Shown here in pieces: positions 32,610-44,875 of a stretch of DNA of 64,000 nucleotides (within the stretch, counting starts at the first letter, position 1; each line of letters begins with the position of its first letter). The stretch is taken from positions 1,814,001-1,878,000 of the forward strand of contig JADEYG010000007.1 in the NCBI GenBank assembly GCA_016906335.1, in the 5' to 3' direction. The translations under genes were made by a program, and so were the position numbers. Under the pieces are notes generated by a model. It was not told where the DNA came from and made no database searches. It worked only from the letters and a program-made list of their open reading frames with translations. This stretch comes from Novakomyces olei. Its lineage: Eukaryota > Ascomycota > Novakomycetes > Novakomycetales > Novakomycetaceae.

Positions 32610-33920
32610 TAATTGCACATGAATTTGTTTAACGATTTATTTGCCGCGCCATACAAGAATGCCATTATGATCGATTGTGTTCGTGCCGGTCTTATGTCTG
32701 ACGCTATTTGTGGTAGTGCTTATGCCCCTGCTGAAGTAAATAAATTTGCCATACTACACAAAAAATTGACGTACTTTCTTAAATCCTTTCTTAGTCCTTA
32801 CGAATTCCATGGACCCACTTGAGCAGAACATATAATTACTTTTAGTGGATGACTATCATAAAATGTGTTATGGGTGTTTTTTGGAAACTAAAAGGTCGTC
32901 CACTGTTGCAATCAAAAGCTTCATCAATTTTGAAAAGCTCAGAAAAGTACAGTTATTTCGTTCAGGTAATGGCAGATAATTTAAAAATAAAATTCTGAAT
33001 CAATTATTAAATTAAAATTAAACACTACACTTAAAAAAGATTCCATATACTCCCAAACAAAACGGAATTGCTGAACTAAAAAAGAGGACAATAATAGAAG
33101 GGCCAAATGCAAGTCTGTTGCTTGAAGGGAGGCAGTCAGATATCTTTTAGAAAAGAATGGTAATGCATACAGCTTATGTTTAGAAGTAATATCCTCCTCC
33201 TATCTAAGTGTCTGAAAATCAATTTTATATGACTAAAGATGAAAAAGGTTTTGGTGACCTGGCGACAAGTTAAACAATGCACGGATTGCGACAAAGAACA
33301 ATAAGCTTTTTTTATACGGGTCATCAGCAAATCAAAAAGGACGTCAGTTTTGCAGTTTTGAGATAAACAACTTATCGTATCAAATAACTATTGTTTTGTA
33401 AAAAACGAACAAAAGCATTGTATTAAGGATGATCATCGAAACGAGATATCGAATAACCAAATTTCCGAAATAATAAGTTAAACAATGTCAATTAGTCGAG
33501 ACGAAAACAGAATATTAACGAATAACTCGAAATGACTTGCGCATGAAATACAAGTGTTCGTATATTTGAAAAAGTGTCAGATGACTCTGAGACAGGTGTT
33601 CTGTCAAGATAGTTTTCCGAAAAAAGACAAAGCATAATACAGCTAAAGGCCATGCATTTTGAAACTCCTGATGGGCCGGCTAGCTATAACGAACCACATA
33701 GCGAGAACGATAAGAACTTTTTGTACCACGCGATTGATGACGAGCTAAGAAGCATGTAGAAACCTAAAGCGTGGGGAATTGTAAAATTACCTACAAATTA
33801 TAAGCCCTTTGGACGCAAATGGGTGTTCAAAATCAAAAGAGACGAGAACAATGAGGAAATAGAATATACGGTCAGATTAGTCGCTCAGGGCCTTTTGTTA
33901 CGTTTTTTGGACGCCTAGTT
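32610..33920 (+). mobile_element. Ty1/copia fossil on the + strand (integrase and RT remnants)
   Basis: Remnants in copia order on the + strand. Around 32840-32900 there is an integrase piece (LLVDDYHKMCYGCFLETK), and around 33040-33120 one with the PKQNGIAE motif of the integrase core. Around 33680-33905 the start of the reverse transcriptase keeps AIDDELRSM and KWVFKIKRDENNEE..VRLVAQG. It is heavily degraded, with many breaks and no LTRs recognised, so it is much older than the element at 24.5-29.4 kb. Confidence 0.75.
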
Positions 33921-34019
33921 CCTAATATAATTTTTGTCGGTACAGTAGAAACGAAAAGGAAAAAGATATAAACAGAGTACTGAGAAATATGACACTGCTA
34001 CGAGTGTGAGTGCATATAA

Positions 34020-35060
34020 TATCTTTAATATGACATCTTTAATATAATATCTTTAATCTTTAATCTTTAATATAATATAATATGTATATATAATATAATA
34101 TGTATATATAATATATCTAATATCTAATATCTAATATATATAAAATAATATATTATAATATAATGTTTAATAATATTTCAAATGATTAATAAATTAGTTA
34201 ATCAAAGTTTTTAATTAAAGTTTTTAATTAATTTATATTAAATTGGGTAATAGAAAGTTAATGAACATATAAATATTTATATTATAATATAATATATATA
34301 TTCTATATATATTTATAGCTATAAATTATAATATATGTATTATACATACTAAATTATATTTACAAGAGATTTAATTATATTTATAAAATATTAGATTTAT
34401 TTAATATTATATTTGATTTATATTTATATTTATATTTATATTTACTTTAAATAAAAAAAAATAATTAATTTTTTTTGCACCATAAATATAGTTAACATTT
34501 ATAATATTAGTCATTTGTTTAATATTTAATTAAATTAATATATTATATTTATACTAACTATAAATCAATAAGTTTATTATTAATTATAAACACACAATAA
34601 CCTTATATATATGATACTGATAATGATAATAATAATAATAATGATAGGTGTTTAAACAAACATATATTTATATTAAATAATAAGTATGGCATAAAAATAT
34701 ATATATATATATAATTAAACTTTGATATTGCAAAGAAAGTTTAATTATTGTATTATATAATAATTAAAAACATTACATTTTTAATACCAATTTTTAATAT
34801 TTTACATCTTAATTTATTAAATATAATTATAGATTTATTTATATAACATTTACTGGGATAACCATAGAGCTTTTTTTTTCCGTTTTATCTATAGACGAAT
34901 AGTTCATTTACACTTTCGTCTCCATATTTTATTTTATGTTGTATGACCAATATAGCATTTTTTATTGTTGTTTATTCTATTCTATTGAATTTCTTATATA
35001 TATTTATATTTTATATTATTATATTCTATATCTATATTTATAGCTAAATAAATAAAGAAA
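34020..35060. repeat. Extremely AT-rich low-complexity tract
   Basis: About 1 kb made almost only of A and T (TAATATAATATC-type and ATATTTATA-type runs, ATAATAATA near 34630). No coding potential. Such tracts are common in fungal centromeric or other heterochromatic DNA, or can derive from mitochondrial intergenic DNA. Confidence 0.8.
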
Positions 35061-35299
35061 AAGAGAAGAGAAGATTAGAGAAGAGACACTTTAATTTTTA
35101 TATGCTTATTATAAAACATCTTATAAATAAATATTATAACAATAATTAATTAATAATAATAATGAATTTTTATAACAAAATCAATTTTAAATGACAATAC
35201 GAGTGTGAGTGCCTCCACAAAACAAACTTATGAAAATGCTTCTAAAACCAAAATCCAGCAAATCACTGGAGAATACATGTGTCGCTGAAGCAAGATTAT

Positions 35300-35390
35300 A
35301 GGAATATGTCAAGCTTGGACGCCACAGAAAGAGAACAGGAAGGCTGGCTACAGAAAAGATGAGGAAAGGCTGGAATAGCTGGAAATTAAT
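35300..35390 (+). repeat. Second LTR-like subfamily, copy E1
   Basis: Begins TATAGGAATATGTCAAGCTT, then GGACGCCACAGAAAGAG..., similar to 37337-37425 and to the reverse complement of 30900-31008. The far end is not defined. Confidence 0.5.
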
Positions 35391-35993
35391 TGCCATATTT
35401 GCTGAAATAGAACTAGAGAATCAATAAAATTTGCATACTATTCAGCTCTAAAAAATTATTTCTGGTTCTTTTTGAACGTAAATATAATATTTTATAATTA
35501 GGGGACATATGGAGACCGTTAACAGCGAATTTAAAGCATGCATTTATACAGAGACTTCAAGAAAGTGCACCAACTTCTTGTAATGAGAAAAGATTACAAT
35601 ATAGAAACACGGGTCTTTGAAATTGACTATTGCAAAACAATATCAAAAATTACCAAATATTTTGGTTATCAAATTTAACAAAAAACATATTTGATTTCAA
35701 CATTTATCAAATTAAATGAAAAAATAATTGAACAATCAAACAGAAGAAGATGTAGAAAATTTTTGTTAAGAATAAGCAGGCATTTTTTATTTACGAGAAA
35801 CTTATGCGGAAAGGTATCAACAAATTCTGCCACTGAATGTTTGGAATTCCTACAACAAATCCTACATAGTTTCAATTTAAAAAAAAAGGGCTAGTTTTAA
35901 ATATCAAGTGGAAATTAGTATGACTTTTGACCAAAAGACTCTGATACTGACTACGCTAGCTACAGATTTGAAAGACACTTTACATCTGAAATG

Positions 35994-36171
35994 TATAGGG
36001 TATATCAAGCTTGTGCAGCAGCTGATTACTTAGAAAAAAAAATGAAGTTTACCCTGGTAATTGTGACTGTCATTGAGAAGACTATAAATAGATCTAGATA
36101 GAACTATGTTGGCCAACGAAATTGAATACAACACGTTTCAAATTAACACGTTCGAAATTATAGATTCAACA
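35994..36171 (+). repeat. LTR-like repeat, copy C
   Basis: 178 bp, flanked by the 5-bp duplication AAATG (35989-35993 and 36172-36176). Nearly identical to copies A and B. Confidence 0.85.
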
Positions 36172-37336
36172 AAATGGAATCTTTTTGGAAAATTAAATTA
36201 TACTCTTAGCTTTTCAAGCCAAACCTTATTCCCCTTATCTGTATGCAAAGCAGAATATGCACGTGCATGTTCAGCAGCTATTATCAAATTGACAATACCA
36301 ATTTAACTACAAAAATGCTAGATCCAGATCGCTCAATTTGGTTTTGTTTTGTCAAAAGCAAGCATTCCAATGTATCATGTTTCTATAAAATCTGGGTGAA
36401 GAACGGGTTATTTTTACGGATTTGCAAAAAATGCTGATGTCTAAATAAAGCAATTTCGCAAAAAGAGGTTGTTTATCAAAAAAAAAAACGTTTGTACGGA
36501 AGTTCCTAAGTTGAATATCGCGGGCTTGTGACCGATTGTCGGAATTGTTTCAAACTTTAAAATTTCCAATGATTTTTTCTGTTTGGATAATATACCTTGT
36601 GCAACATTACATAGCGGAGAAACAACTCCCCAAGACTCATTAAAGCTTAAGCGAGAAGCTAGTTAAACAATGTCACCGAGGCAGAAACGATCGGTTAAAA
36701 CAAATACGACAGTTAGATAAAACGCTGACAGATAGCACAGATGACTATACCGTTAAATGCTTTACTAAAAGTATGTAGAGACAAAATTATACAATTAATA
36801 TAATTTTGTTATCATAAAATAGCCTCTGTCCTGAAATTATCATTGTATTATCGATCTATTTATTTCAATCTATTATATCAATATCGATGTCTACATTATT
36901 AAAAAAATGCAGTGAGACTTCGAAAAGTTTTAGTGTTCTTTACAGTCAAAGAAGTTGAACTATTTATTTGTAATCCAAATGTCTGCAGTAGTTAATTGTT
37001 TCGGGTGCAAAAACACATTTTTGCAGATCAAAATAACCCTCAAATTCTAAATAAACATTTTGAACAATTTTTGAGCACTTTTCTCCGAGTGATATGTGAT
37101 TTTGACCTATGTTTATTTAAAGCTTTGATTTGCGTGAACCTGGCCTGAAACTAATTAAATTTAAATCACAATTTATTTTCAGATTGAACTTCCTAAAATA
37201 ATGGTATTAAACCAGCAAGAATACAAAGAAAAAAACGGTCGGTCCACATATTTATTCACATTATTTGTTTTAGCATTAATCAATTTCATTTTAGCAATAG
37301 CGGCTTACAACAACTTACTGGCGAAACTATAAAGAT

Positions 37337-37425
37337 AAAGAATGTGTCAAGCTTGGACGTGACAAAAACAAAGCAAGATGACTGGATACTAAGAAAAGAT
37401 GGAGAATGGTTGGAATGACGGGTAC
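37337..37425 (+). repeat. Second LTR-like subfamily, copy E2
   Basis: Contains TGTCAAGCTTGGACGTGAC followed by the same A/G-rich body as copies E1 and E3. Third member of the subfamily. Confidence 0.5.
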
Positions 37426-37440
37426 CAAAAGCAAGAGGCT

Positions 37441-40400
37441 TGCACCATCAAACTGTGTCTCAGTGGCTATTATTAAAACAAAAACTAGTACAGCATTGGT
37501 ACAATTACAAAAGAAGCTAATAGAAATACAGCATTGATCTTTTCAAACAAGCCAATTCGAAATTTCTAAAAAACCAATCTAAAATGCAGCTAACTCAAAC
37601 GAAACGACTATCTTCATTGGAGAAATATTTTTCTTTATAAACAATTAGTTTAGCCTTATTTCGACATCCTTGGAGTCTCTATACCATCAAATGATATAAA
37701 AGCTCTGTTTCTACTAATACATATTTCAAATTATAGCAAATATATAGTCAAGACACACATGTATTCCTCAAAAGCCAATATGTCACTTATCTGCATGTAA
37801 ACTTCAATATTGCTTCAGCATGTGTTAGCATTATTCATAATGGAAGTGATTCCAATCAGAACGCAGTATCAAGGCATATCATAAGCAGACTCAACATAAT
37901 CAAATTATATAGCTTTCCGTTAAAATTTGGTATATTAGCATATAACTGGTATAGTCAAACTAAAACTATTGGTTCAAATATGCATCATCTATAGCCTTAA
38001 ATGAAATAAATTCAACAAGATTAATTTTTCAAGCCCCAATAGTTCATTTTAAAACACTATTTAGTCTCGTATCTTGACATTTAAAAGAAAATTTCTTTGG
38101 TCAAATTTGAGACTCACCTCTAGAAATAATAGAAAGATAATTTCTATTGGAATCATTTATGTCTAATTTGCGCACACATTGAGAAGACAACCTTTGCATT
38201 TTAAAACTGATGAGTCCTAACGTCATACTTTATTTACAAAGAGCCCCACTATTATGCTCATTTAAAGCTAAATATCTTTATTTGTAATTGATTCCGGCCT
38301 AATTAATGACTTGTTCACTCGTTACTAAAAACATTCATCATGATACTACGCCCAGCATTCGAAAAATCACAAGTATTAGGACATTCACGTACCTTTGAAT
38401 TATAGCAATTTTTGTGGAAAAAATTTAACGGCCAACCATAACGTTTGTTGTATTCTTTGTATGCTCATAAACCAAAACTCTATGATTATCCGTTAAGGTA
38501 ATCTACGATTATAAGACATACCATGATTGGTATTTTGTATACTGGCAGCTTACTTATTAAACAGTTTCGCATTCAGCTCTATTAGCGAAACATACAAATA
38601 CCTCATACAGTAAATAACAATTAGAATTAATTGTTTGCATTAAATGGATCTTCCTCTTTATGGGAAATTTCCTGCAGGATTTTTCATAATTAATATCGAT
38701 AGAAACCTCAACTTTGGAACGAGAGTTTGCATTTGATTTAATTTATTGTATCACTTGGGGGATAATTTCCAATAATTCAATATTTTCATTAATGGTCATT
38801 ATTACTTTACTATAAATACACATAGATCTATAAATATAATACTGACGAATCCCGTATTTTTATTCTGCATGAATTTGAATCCCTGAAACATAAATCAGAT
38901 TGTGATTGAAATGTTCTAATAACCTCGTCTAAATTTGCAATGATAGTTTATTGTACTCTAACGTGTTTTCTTTTTTTCCGTTGTTTTCTTCAAACGATAT
39001 AATGTCAGCCATAATCGGCCAATGTGATTTTCCAAATATAATTAAACATATCGCGTCCATGAGCAAAAATAGATAATCTATCTACCACACGAGAATAATG
39101 GTACACTGTACGGGCTTCTTGATAAGTATTATATTAATTTTATGATGTGACTGGCCAGAAACTGTTTTAGTTTGTCGTAGACTTTTTCACATTGTATAGT
39201 ATTATACAAAAATTTTTGACTTTGAATTACCAATATAATTAATTATAATATGGTTGATAGATACAAAATAAGAATGCTTTCCGAAATAGTTACAGAAGAA
39301 CCGTAGCAGAAACTTCTTAGATGAATAGTATAGCATTTGGTGATCAAATATATCATATCGATAAATCAAATTGGCACAGACCAATTCAATTATCTTCACC
39401 AATTATCTTCTGAGTCATCTAAATCAAGAAAGAAAATATGAATTTAATTTTTTTGAATCCTGAAACTATATTTTGGATGAGAGTGACTAGTCTCTGATGA
39501 TATCGGTTGCAACTGAACTTAAGTGAGCACAAACATAAGAATGAAACAATTTATAAACAAAGACGGACCAGCTAGGGCGTTCTTACACTTAATTCATTCA
39601 TCCACAGCTTAGAATTGAAAGCACTAAACCATATCTATTTAATTTTACGGCCACAATTTTACAAGAGTTTTTTCTTGCTTCACTTATTTAGAAACGATAT
39701 CAACACCGTAACCTACTCATAACATGTGATGTAACACTTTCCAACTGTCAGGGTTGCGCAAAGTCCTTTGGTACGTTAGCCATAATTGAATTTGTATCTC
39801 AAATTCACAATTATCTCGAGAAATTATAAACGAATACGTCAAAATTATCATCGTGAGGCAAAACGTACGATTGGCCAATATGAGCAATCAGCTTATTTTA
39901 AGCTTAATTTCAATGTGAGCTACTGCTTAAAAATATCTTGAAAGTAGACCAGAGAAATATTGAAATTTTAAATTGGAATTGATGCATTACGATTAGAACC
40001 ACTTTATAATATAAATCAACCAAAGCTACTAACCTAAAAATATAGCATAAATGCAATGCCTTGGTTTCACATACAATATGAAATCCATTTCATTCAATCA
40101 AGACGCTAAATATTCTATTGAAAAAATACTCGGGATTTTGTAACGTAATTTTTGTTGTATGGGTTCATGATTATGATTGTGTACCTTGTCAGCTTTTCTC
40201 TTCATGTTTTCGTCACGGCATTTCAAGCATAATCTCTGTTACTTCATAATTTTAATATGTTTTCTTTTAATAATCCAAAAAGAACGACTATCTGTGTAAT
40301 TCAGATCGACTCAGAGAGAAAGCTTACGGCCTCTTGCGCTTGCAGCGTTCGTAGCTATGATTTTAATTAAATTTAGGGTATATATGGTTCATACGCCGTG

Positions 40401-40496
40401 CCAATCAACAACACTGGTGCTCTTCAGACTGGAGATAGCGGTTGAAAATGAAAACGTGAGCATGCGCCAATAAATTGATTGGTAAATCAAAAAATA
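37441..40496. other. AT-rich DNA, nothing recognised
   Basis: About 3 kb at the right edge of the desert, without a conserved frame, repeat or RNA gene that I can identify. Its last part is the 3' flank of the SSADH gene. Confidence 0.5.
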
Positions 40497-42462
40497 CTAG
40501 GCTATGGAAAATGTGGCTGACTTAATGACAACAAACTCGTCTATGCCGTATTTGGAGCCTTCACGACCCAATCCGCTCTCTTTCACACCACCGAAGGGAG
40601 CGGAGACGCTCGATATCATACCAGTGTTGACACCGACCATTCCGACCTCAAGATTTTCTTGTAGACGCCAAGCACGTTTTACATCTCGTGTAAAAACATA
40701 CCCTGCCAAGCCAACATCAGAATCGTTTGCCAGTTCGACGACTTCATCTTCAGTTGAAAATTTCCAAAGCGCAGCAATTGGACCAAACGTCTCTTCGTGA
40801 GCTATAGCCATTTTTTGATTCATTCCTGTGATTACAGTTGGTTCAAAAAAATTGTTGCCAATCGAGGATTTTTTGCCGCCAATGTTCAAGACTCCACCAT
40901 GCTTCAAAGCGTCTTCAACATGCGATGAAACTTTCTGTAATGCGCGATCATGGATCAGCGGTCCGTGTGTAACACCTTCTTGGAAACCATCTCCCAATTT
41001 GAATCCTTTCACTTTCTCAACAAGAGCGTTTGCAAATTTTTCATATATTCCTTCTTGGACAAATATACGATTGGCGCAAACGCTATTAAATAAAGAGAGG
41101 CAATGTTAGAAGTCGATATCAAATACTAATGTCATACCATGTCTGACCGGATCCGCGAAATTTACACGATATTGCGCCATTCACGGCCTCTTCAAGATCG
41201 GCATCGTCAAACACAATAAAGGGTGCATTGCCTCCGAGCTCTAGTGATACTTTCTTTATTGTGCCCGCACTTTGGGCCATCAAGATCTTGCCAACACGCG
41301 TCTTGCAGAAAGAATTAGTAAGTATTCTTAATGATTTCCTCAATATTACCGAGCCCGTAAAAGAAATCTTTCGTACTACAGGATTAGATGTGAGTTCTTC
41401 TCCGATAAGTGGGCCATTCTCAAGACCAGCAGTTACGACATTAATAACGCCTTTTGGAATTCCCGCCTGCTCTGCTATTTTGACAAAAGCCAGACATGTA
41501 AGAGGTGTGTATGAATCTGGCTTAATAACGACAGTGCAACCAGCAGCGAGTGCCTTGGTGCATCAGTAAGTTTGGCATTCCAATTTTCAATGATAATCAT
41601 ATTATGAGTAGTAATTTTTTGCATTTGTTTTTATTCAGTTGTTTTTTGATTTACCATAGTGACTTACCGCGCCAACTTTTCTTGTGATCATAGCAATAGG
41701 AAAATTGAAAGGCGTAATGATTCCACACTAGTTCGTTAATATAAAACTAGCCAGAGAGTGAATCCTTAGTTTCTTACCACTCCAACAGGTTGTTTGGTGA
41801 CAACGACTCGATTCGTTATGTTTTCTGTGATAATTGTATCACCGTAAATTCGAGGTGCTTCCTCAGAAAACCACTCTAAAAACGAGGCTCCGTAGGCGAC
41901 CTCTCCCTTGCTCTCGGTGAAGGGCTTGCCATTCTCTGCGGTTATGATAGCCGCCAGTTCCGATTGTTGCGTCATAGACATGTCAAACAAGCGACGCAAA
42001 TGTCTTGAGCGTTCGCGAGGGCTCGTGTTTTTCCAAGAATTAAACGCATTTTTAGCAGCCACAATGGCCTCCTTGGTCTCTGCAGCTCCCATGTCTGGCA
42101 CATGCGCCAACACTTTTCCCGTTGACGGGTCTTTGAATTAGCACTTCCAGCTTAATGAATAAATGATAAATAGATGCGAAACTAATTGAATTGGACAATT
42201 GAAGTCAGATTGGAACGTTATCGTAGACGAAAGGGGTACGAACAAGCCTACTTGTAACGGCAAATGATTTTTTCGACAAGGCATCGCGCCATTCACCATT
42301 GATATAGCCCTTGTCGGCGGGGATGTTCAAGGTAGATGCCATTCTATATTTCCTCTGCAATTTATGCGATAAGTGAAAATAGAGTGAAGGTGATGCCGGA
42401 TTTTCTCGTAATACTCTTGCAGCCCGGAATGACAATGGATGCCGAAATATTTTAGCTGCCAT
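40497..42462 (-). CDS. Succinate-semialdehyde dehydrogenase, mitochondrial form
   Basis: Six exons: 42462-42252, 42130-41778, 41727-41668, 41553-41350, 41301-41138 and 41082-40497, giving 525 residues. Introns are 121, 50, 114, 48 and 55 nt. All joins restore family motifs: FAVT|NPSTGK, QPVGV|CGIITPFNFP, KVGA|ALAAGC, FTGS|TRVGK and GQT|CVCANR. The catalytic Cys (about 331) lies in GQTCVCANRIFVQEG, its codon split by the last intron, and the general-base Glu is in LELGGNAP. The enzyme oxidises succinate semialdehyde to succinate (GABA shunt; yeast Uga2, bacterial GabD). The first ATG yields an Arg-rich, acid-poor leader (MAAKIFRHPLSFRAARVLRE), suggesting mitochondrial import. A second ATG (MASTLNIPAD) could give a cytosolic form. 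Confidence 0.95.
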
Positions 42463-42905
42463 GGTGGGCGCCTTTTTTATGTACTCTGTATCCCCCTACT
42501 GAACAGTTTTAGCGCGGGGTCGATTGCTTAATTGTGCCGTAGCGGTAAATATCAATAATTAAGAAAAATAAGATTACAGTATCAAGTGTTGAGAGTAATA
42601 TTGCATGCATTATTTCGTCATACTAATATGCTTTATGTCTCCGTTTGACAATGTATCTTAATGTAATCCATCCCCACCTCTTATCATCTGCCTATTATAA
42701 TGGTTTAATACATGCTTTATCTACTTAACAATGAAACGTAATATTAACATAACATTGTACTAAGACCCAGTCTCTCATAGGTACGTACATAGATCCAAAT
42801 AGTACAGTACACGAGTATACGCACTTTCTCTTGGTTCTAGGCGAACACCAAGATAAACTGGTCTTTTCTACATCAGTGGAAGCTCTACTTGGTTTTCCAG
42901 TTCCG
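42463..42905. other. SSADH promoter / dihydroorotase 3' flank
   Basis: 443 bp between the head of the SSADH gene and the tail of the dihydroorotase gene (same strand). AT-rich; no gene or specific site was recognised. Confidence 0.5.
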
Positions 42906-44080
42906 CTAAACCCACTCAACCTTCCATCCAAGGGCTTCGCCAGCCATGAATGAACGCACTTGCAAGTCATCTAGACCCCAGACCTCTTGCACTTTGTCCG
43001 TTGTTCGCACCAGCCTTATACGTTCCGGAGATGTTGCCTCTGTAATACCGTAAAATTCGCGGCCAAAACGCGACGAAAAATCTTCAAGACGATCGAGTTT
43101 GTTCCGCGAGTCAAATGCCTTGGCTAGTAAAGGCAAAGCGATTGGCTGTGTAAAGCATCCAGCCGCCGTCCGTAGGCCTCCCCGTTTTGCGGAAATGGGA
43201 TGTGGGGCACTGTCACTGCCAAAGAAGAATTTTTTATTTCCGCTTGTAGCAGCATCAAGCAATGCTTCACGATCAGAGGGCAGCTTCGCCACCGGCTTGC
43301 AAAATGAGAAAGGATCGTCACACCAGTGGTTGATGGTAAGGAATAAATGGTGGGCCGTAATTGTCCCTGCTACAGTGTCGCCGCACGCTAGAACTGTGTT
43401 AATGGCATCCTTCGTACTGCAATGCTCTAAAACGATGCGTAGCTTAGGAAATTTAGAATGCAACTCGAGCAAAGTAGGCAGGAATGCCGACTCTGCCGAC
43501 ATTACAGTGTTTTGTGATCCATGGGACGGCGGAACTTCGCCATGAATATTAAGCACCAAGCCGTGCTCTTCCATTGCTTTGAAAGTCGGATAGAAAGGCT
43601 CGTAACTTTCAATACCACCTTCAGAATTGGTTGTCGCGCCTGTTGGCCTTTAGCATGATCCTTGTTCTATACACGAACCTTTTGGGTATGATTTAACACC
43701 GCTAACTCCAGCAGCTTTAGCCTCTTTTATAACTTGCGGGGTAATTTCTGGCGACAAATAAAGCGTCACTAAGAATTGCACATGGGGTTCGAATGCTTCG
43801 AGCTCCGTTTTGTACTCCACCGCCCGTTGCACGCTCGTAATTGGTGGGACTAAATTCGGCTTTCAAACGCGCAAATCAGTATAATTCTTTTGTTTTTATA
43901 ATTTGGAAATAAAGAGCGTCAAAATTCAAATACCATGACATAAGCCAGCGAGCACCCTCCCTTGCGCACCGTCGGAGCGACAATCTCGGTCATCTCGCCC
44001 TGTCGAAGATGCACATGGAAATCCGCACCAGGCGAAATTTCAAGGCTATCAGGCGCCTTACTCGATACTTCAGTTTTCAT
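42906..44080 (-). CDS. URA4: Dihydroorotase
   Basis: Three exons: 44080-43934, 43859-43679 and 43639-42906, with introns of 74 and 39 nt, giving 353 residues. Metal ligands of the PyrC/Ura4 class are all visible: DFHVHLR (His22, His24), the carboxylated lysine in VKSYPKG (about Lys105), NIHGE (about His142), EHCST (about His182) and the catalytic Asp in FGSDSAPH (about 252). The substrate-binding YVMPNLVPPI is also present. It cyclises N-carbamoyl-aspartate to dihydroorotate in pyrimidine synthesis (EC 3.5.2.3). It is a stand-alone enzyme, as in fungi, not fused to CAD. The second intron is unusually short (39 nt), but the join KG|ATTNSEGG is well conserved. Confidence 0.96.
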
Positions 44081-44875
44081 ATCGAACGATTCGCGCACTA
44101 AAAAATCGTAAAATCACCAGTTCAAACCTCAATCACCCTTCAGATTTGGTGCACTAAAGCCGAGCAAGATATAAAAAAGTGCAGCATCAAGATTATTGGC
44201 TGCGATTCTTGATATGAATTGAAATGAAATATAATGCAAGGTCAATCAATTACTGGTAATATATAACCATAAAAAATAAATTTAATACCTACCACATTAA
44301 TCCCCCGCGCTTCTGTATGAAAATCTTAATATCATATTAATTCTTGGTTATGAAGAAAAAAGAGGTAAAAAAGTTAATATAATAAAAGACACATTCATTC
44401 TAGCGACTGTTTTGTGCTGCTAACGCTGACACGTATATTTATGTAGTTGCTTTGGTGTCGCCACGTGGTGTAGGCCATCTGGACTCATACACCGATGAAC
44501 CCACACTGTATAGAGTTAAATGCATCTTGAACGCATCAGATTGAGGTCGATTCGCTCATGATTTCCTTGTGTTACTTGTTACAAAATCTACTCTTCCCCA
44601 AGTTTTTTAAGCCTACCAATACCAATAATCAAATATTAAAATGCCCCAACGTTTGCGCTATAATTGTAAATCAAAAGTGCATTTGCCATACTGATCACCA
44701 TAGTCTCGGGATTTGAATGAACAGTTTTGATACGTACATCATATCCGTAAGTGGACGTAATATCTAGCCGAATACGCGTTATATAGTTACAACAGTATAG
44801 ATTAATACCAAACTAAATCTGATCCTTCGAAGGATATGCATGCAAGAACGCTAGAAAAAAAGCACAACTCATCCG
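44081..44875. other. URA4 promoter / Myb-gene 3' flank
   Basis: About 800 bp. Contains one CACGTG (44462-44467), about 380 bp upstream of the URA4 ATG. No gene was recognised. Confidence 0.45.

Larger units (their letters stand above)
20843..40496. other. AT-rich gene desert with layered mobile-element fossils
   Basis: About 19.7 kb without a recognisable host gene, against roughly one gene per 2-3 kb on both sides. It contains a foldback element, copia fossils, LTR-like repeats and AT-only tracts (34.0-34.8 kb), each listed separately. Stretches with nothing identifiable include 22.8-23.7, 29.4-30.0, 31.0-32.6, 35.5-36.0 and 37.5-40.4 kb. The mix is typical of heterochromatin, and a regional centromere is a possible reading. 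Confidence 0.7.

Noticed and set aside
35691-35894. Basic 67-codon frame in the gene desert
   Set aside because: Mirrored by a frame on the opposite strand of equal quality; no motif or homologue recognised.
28238-36176. Copies A, B and C as a segmental duplication
   Set aside because: Similarity stops exactly at the repeat ends, and each copy has a different 5-bp flanking duplication, which indicates independent insertion.
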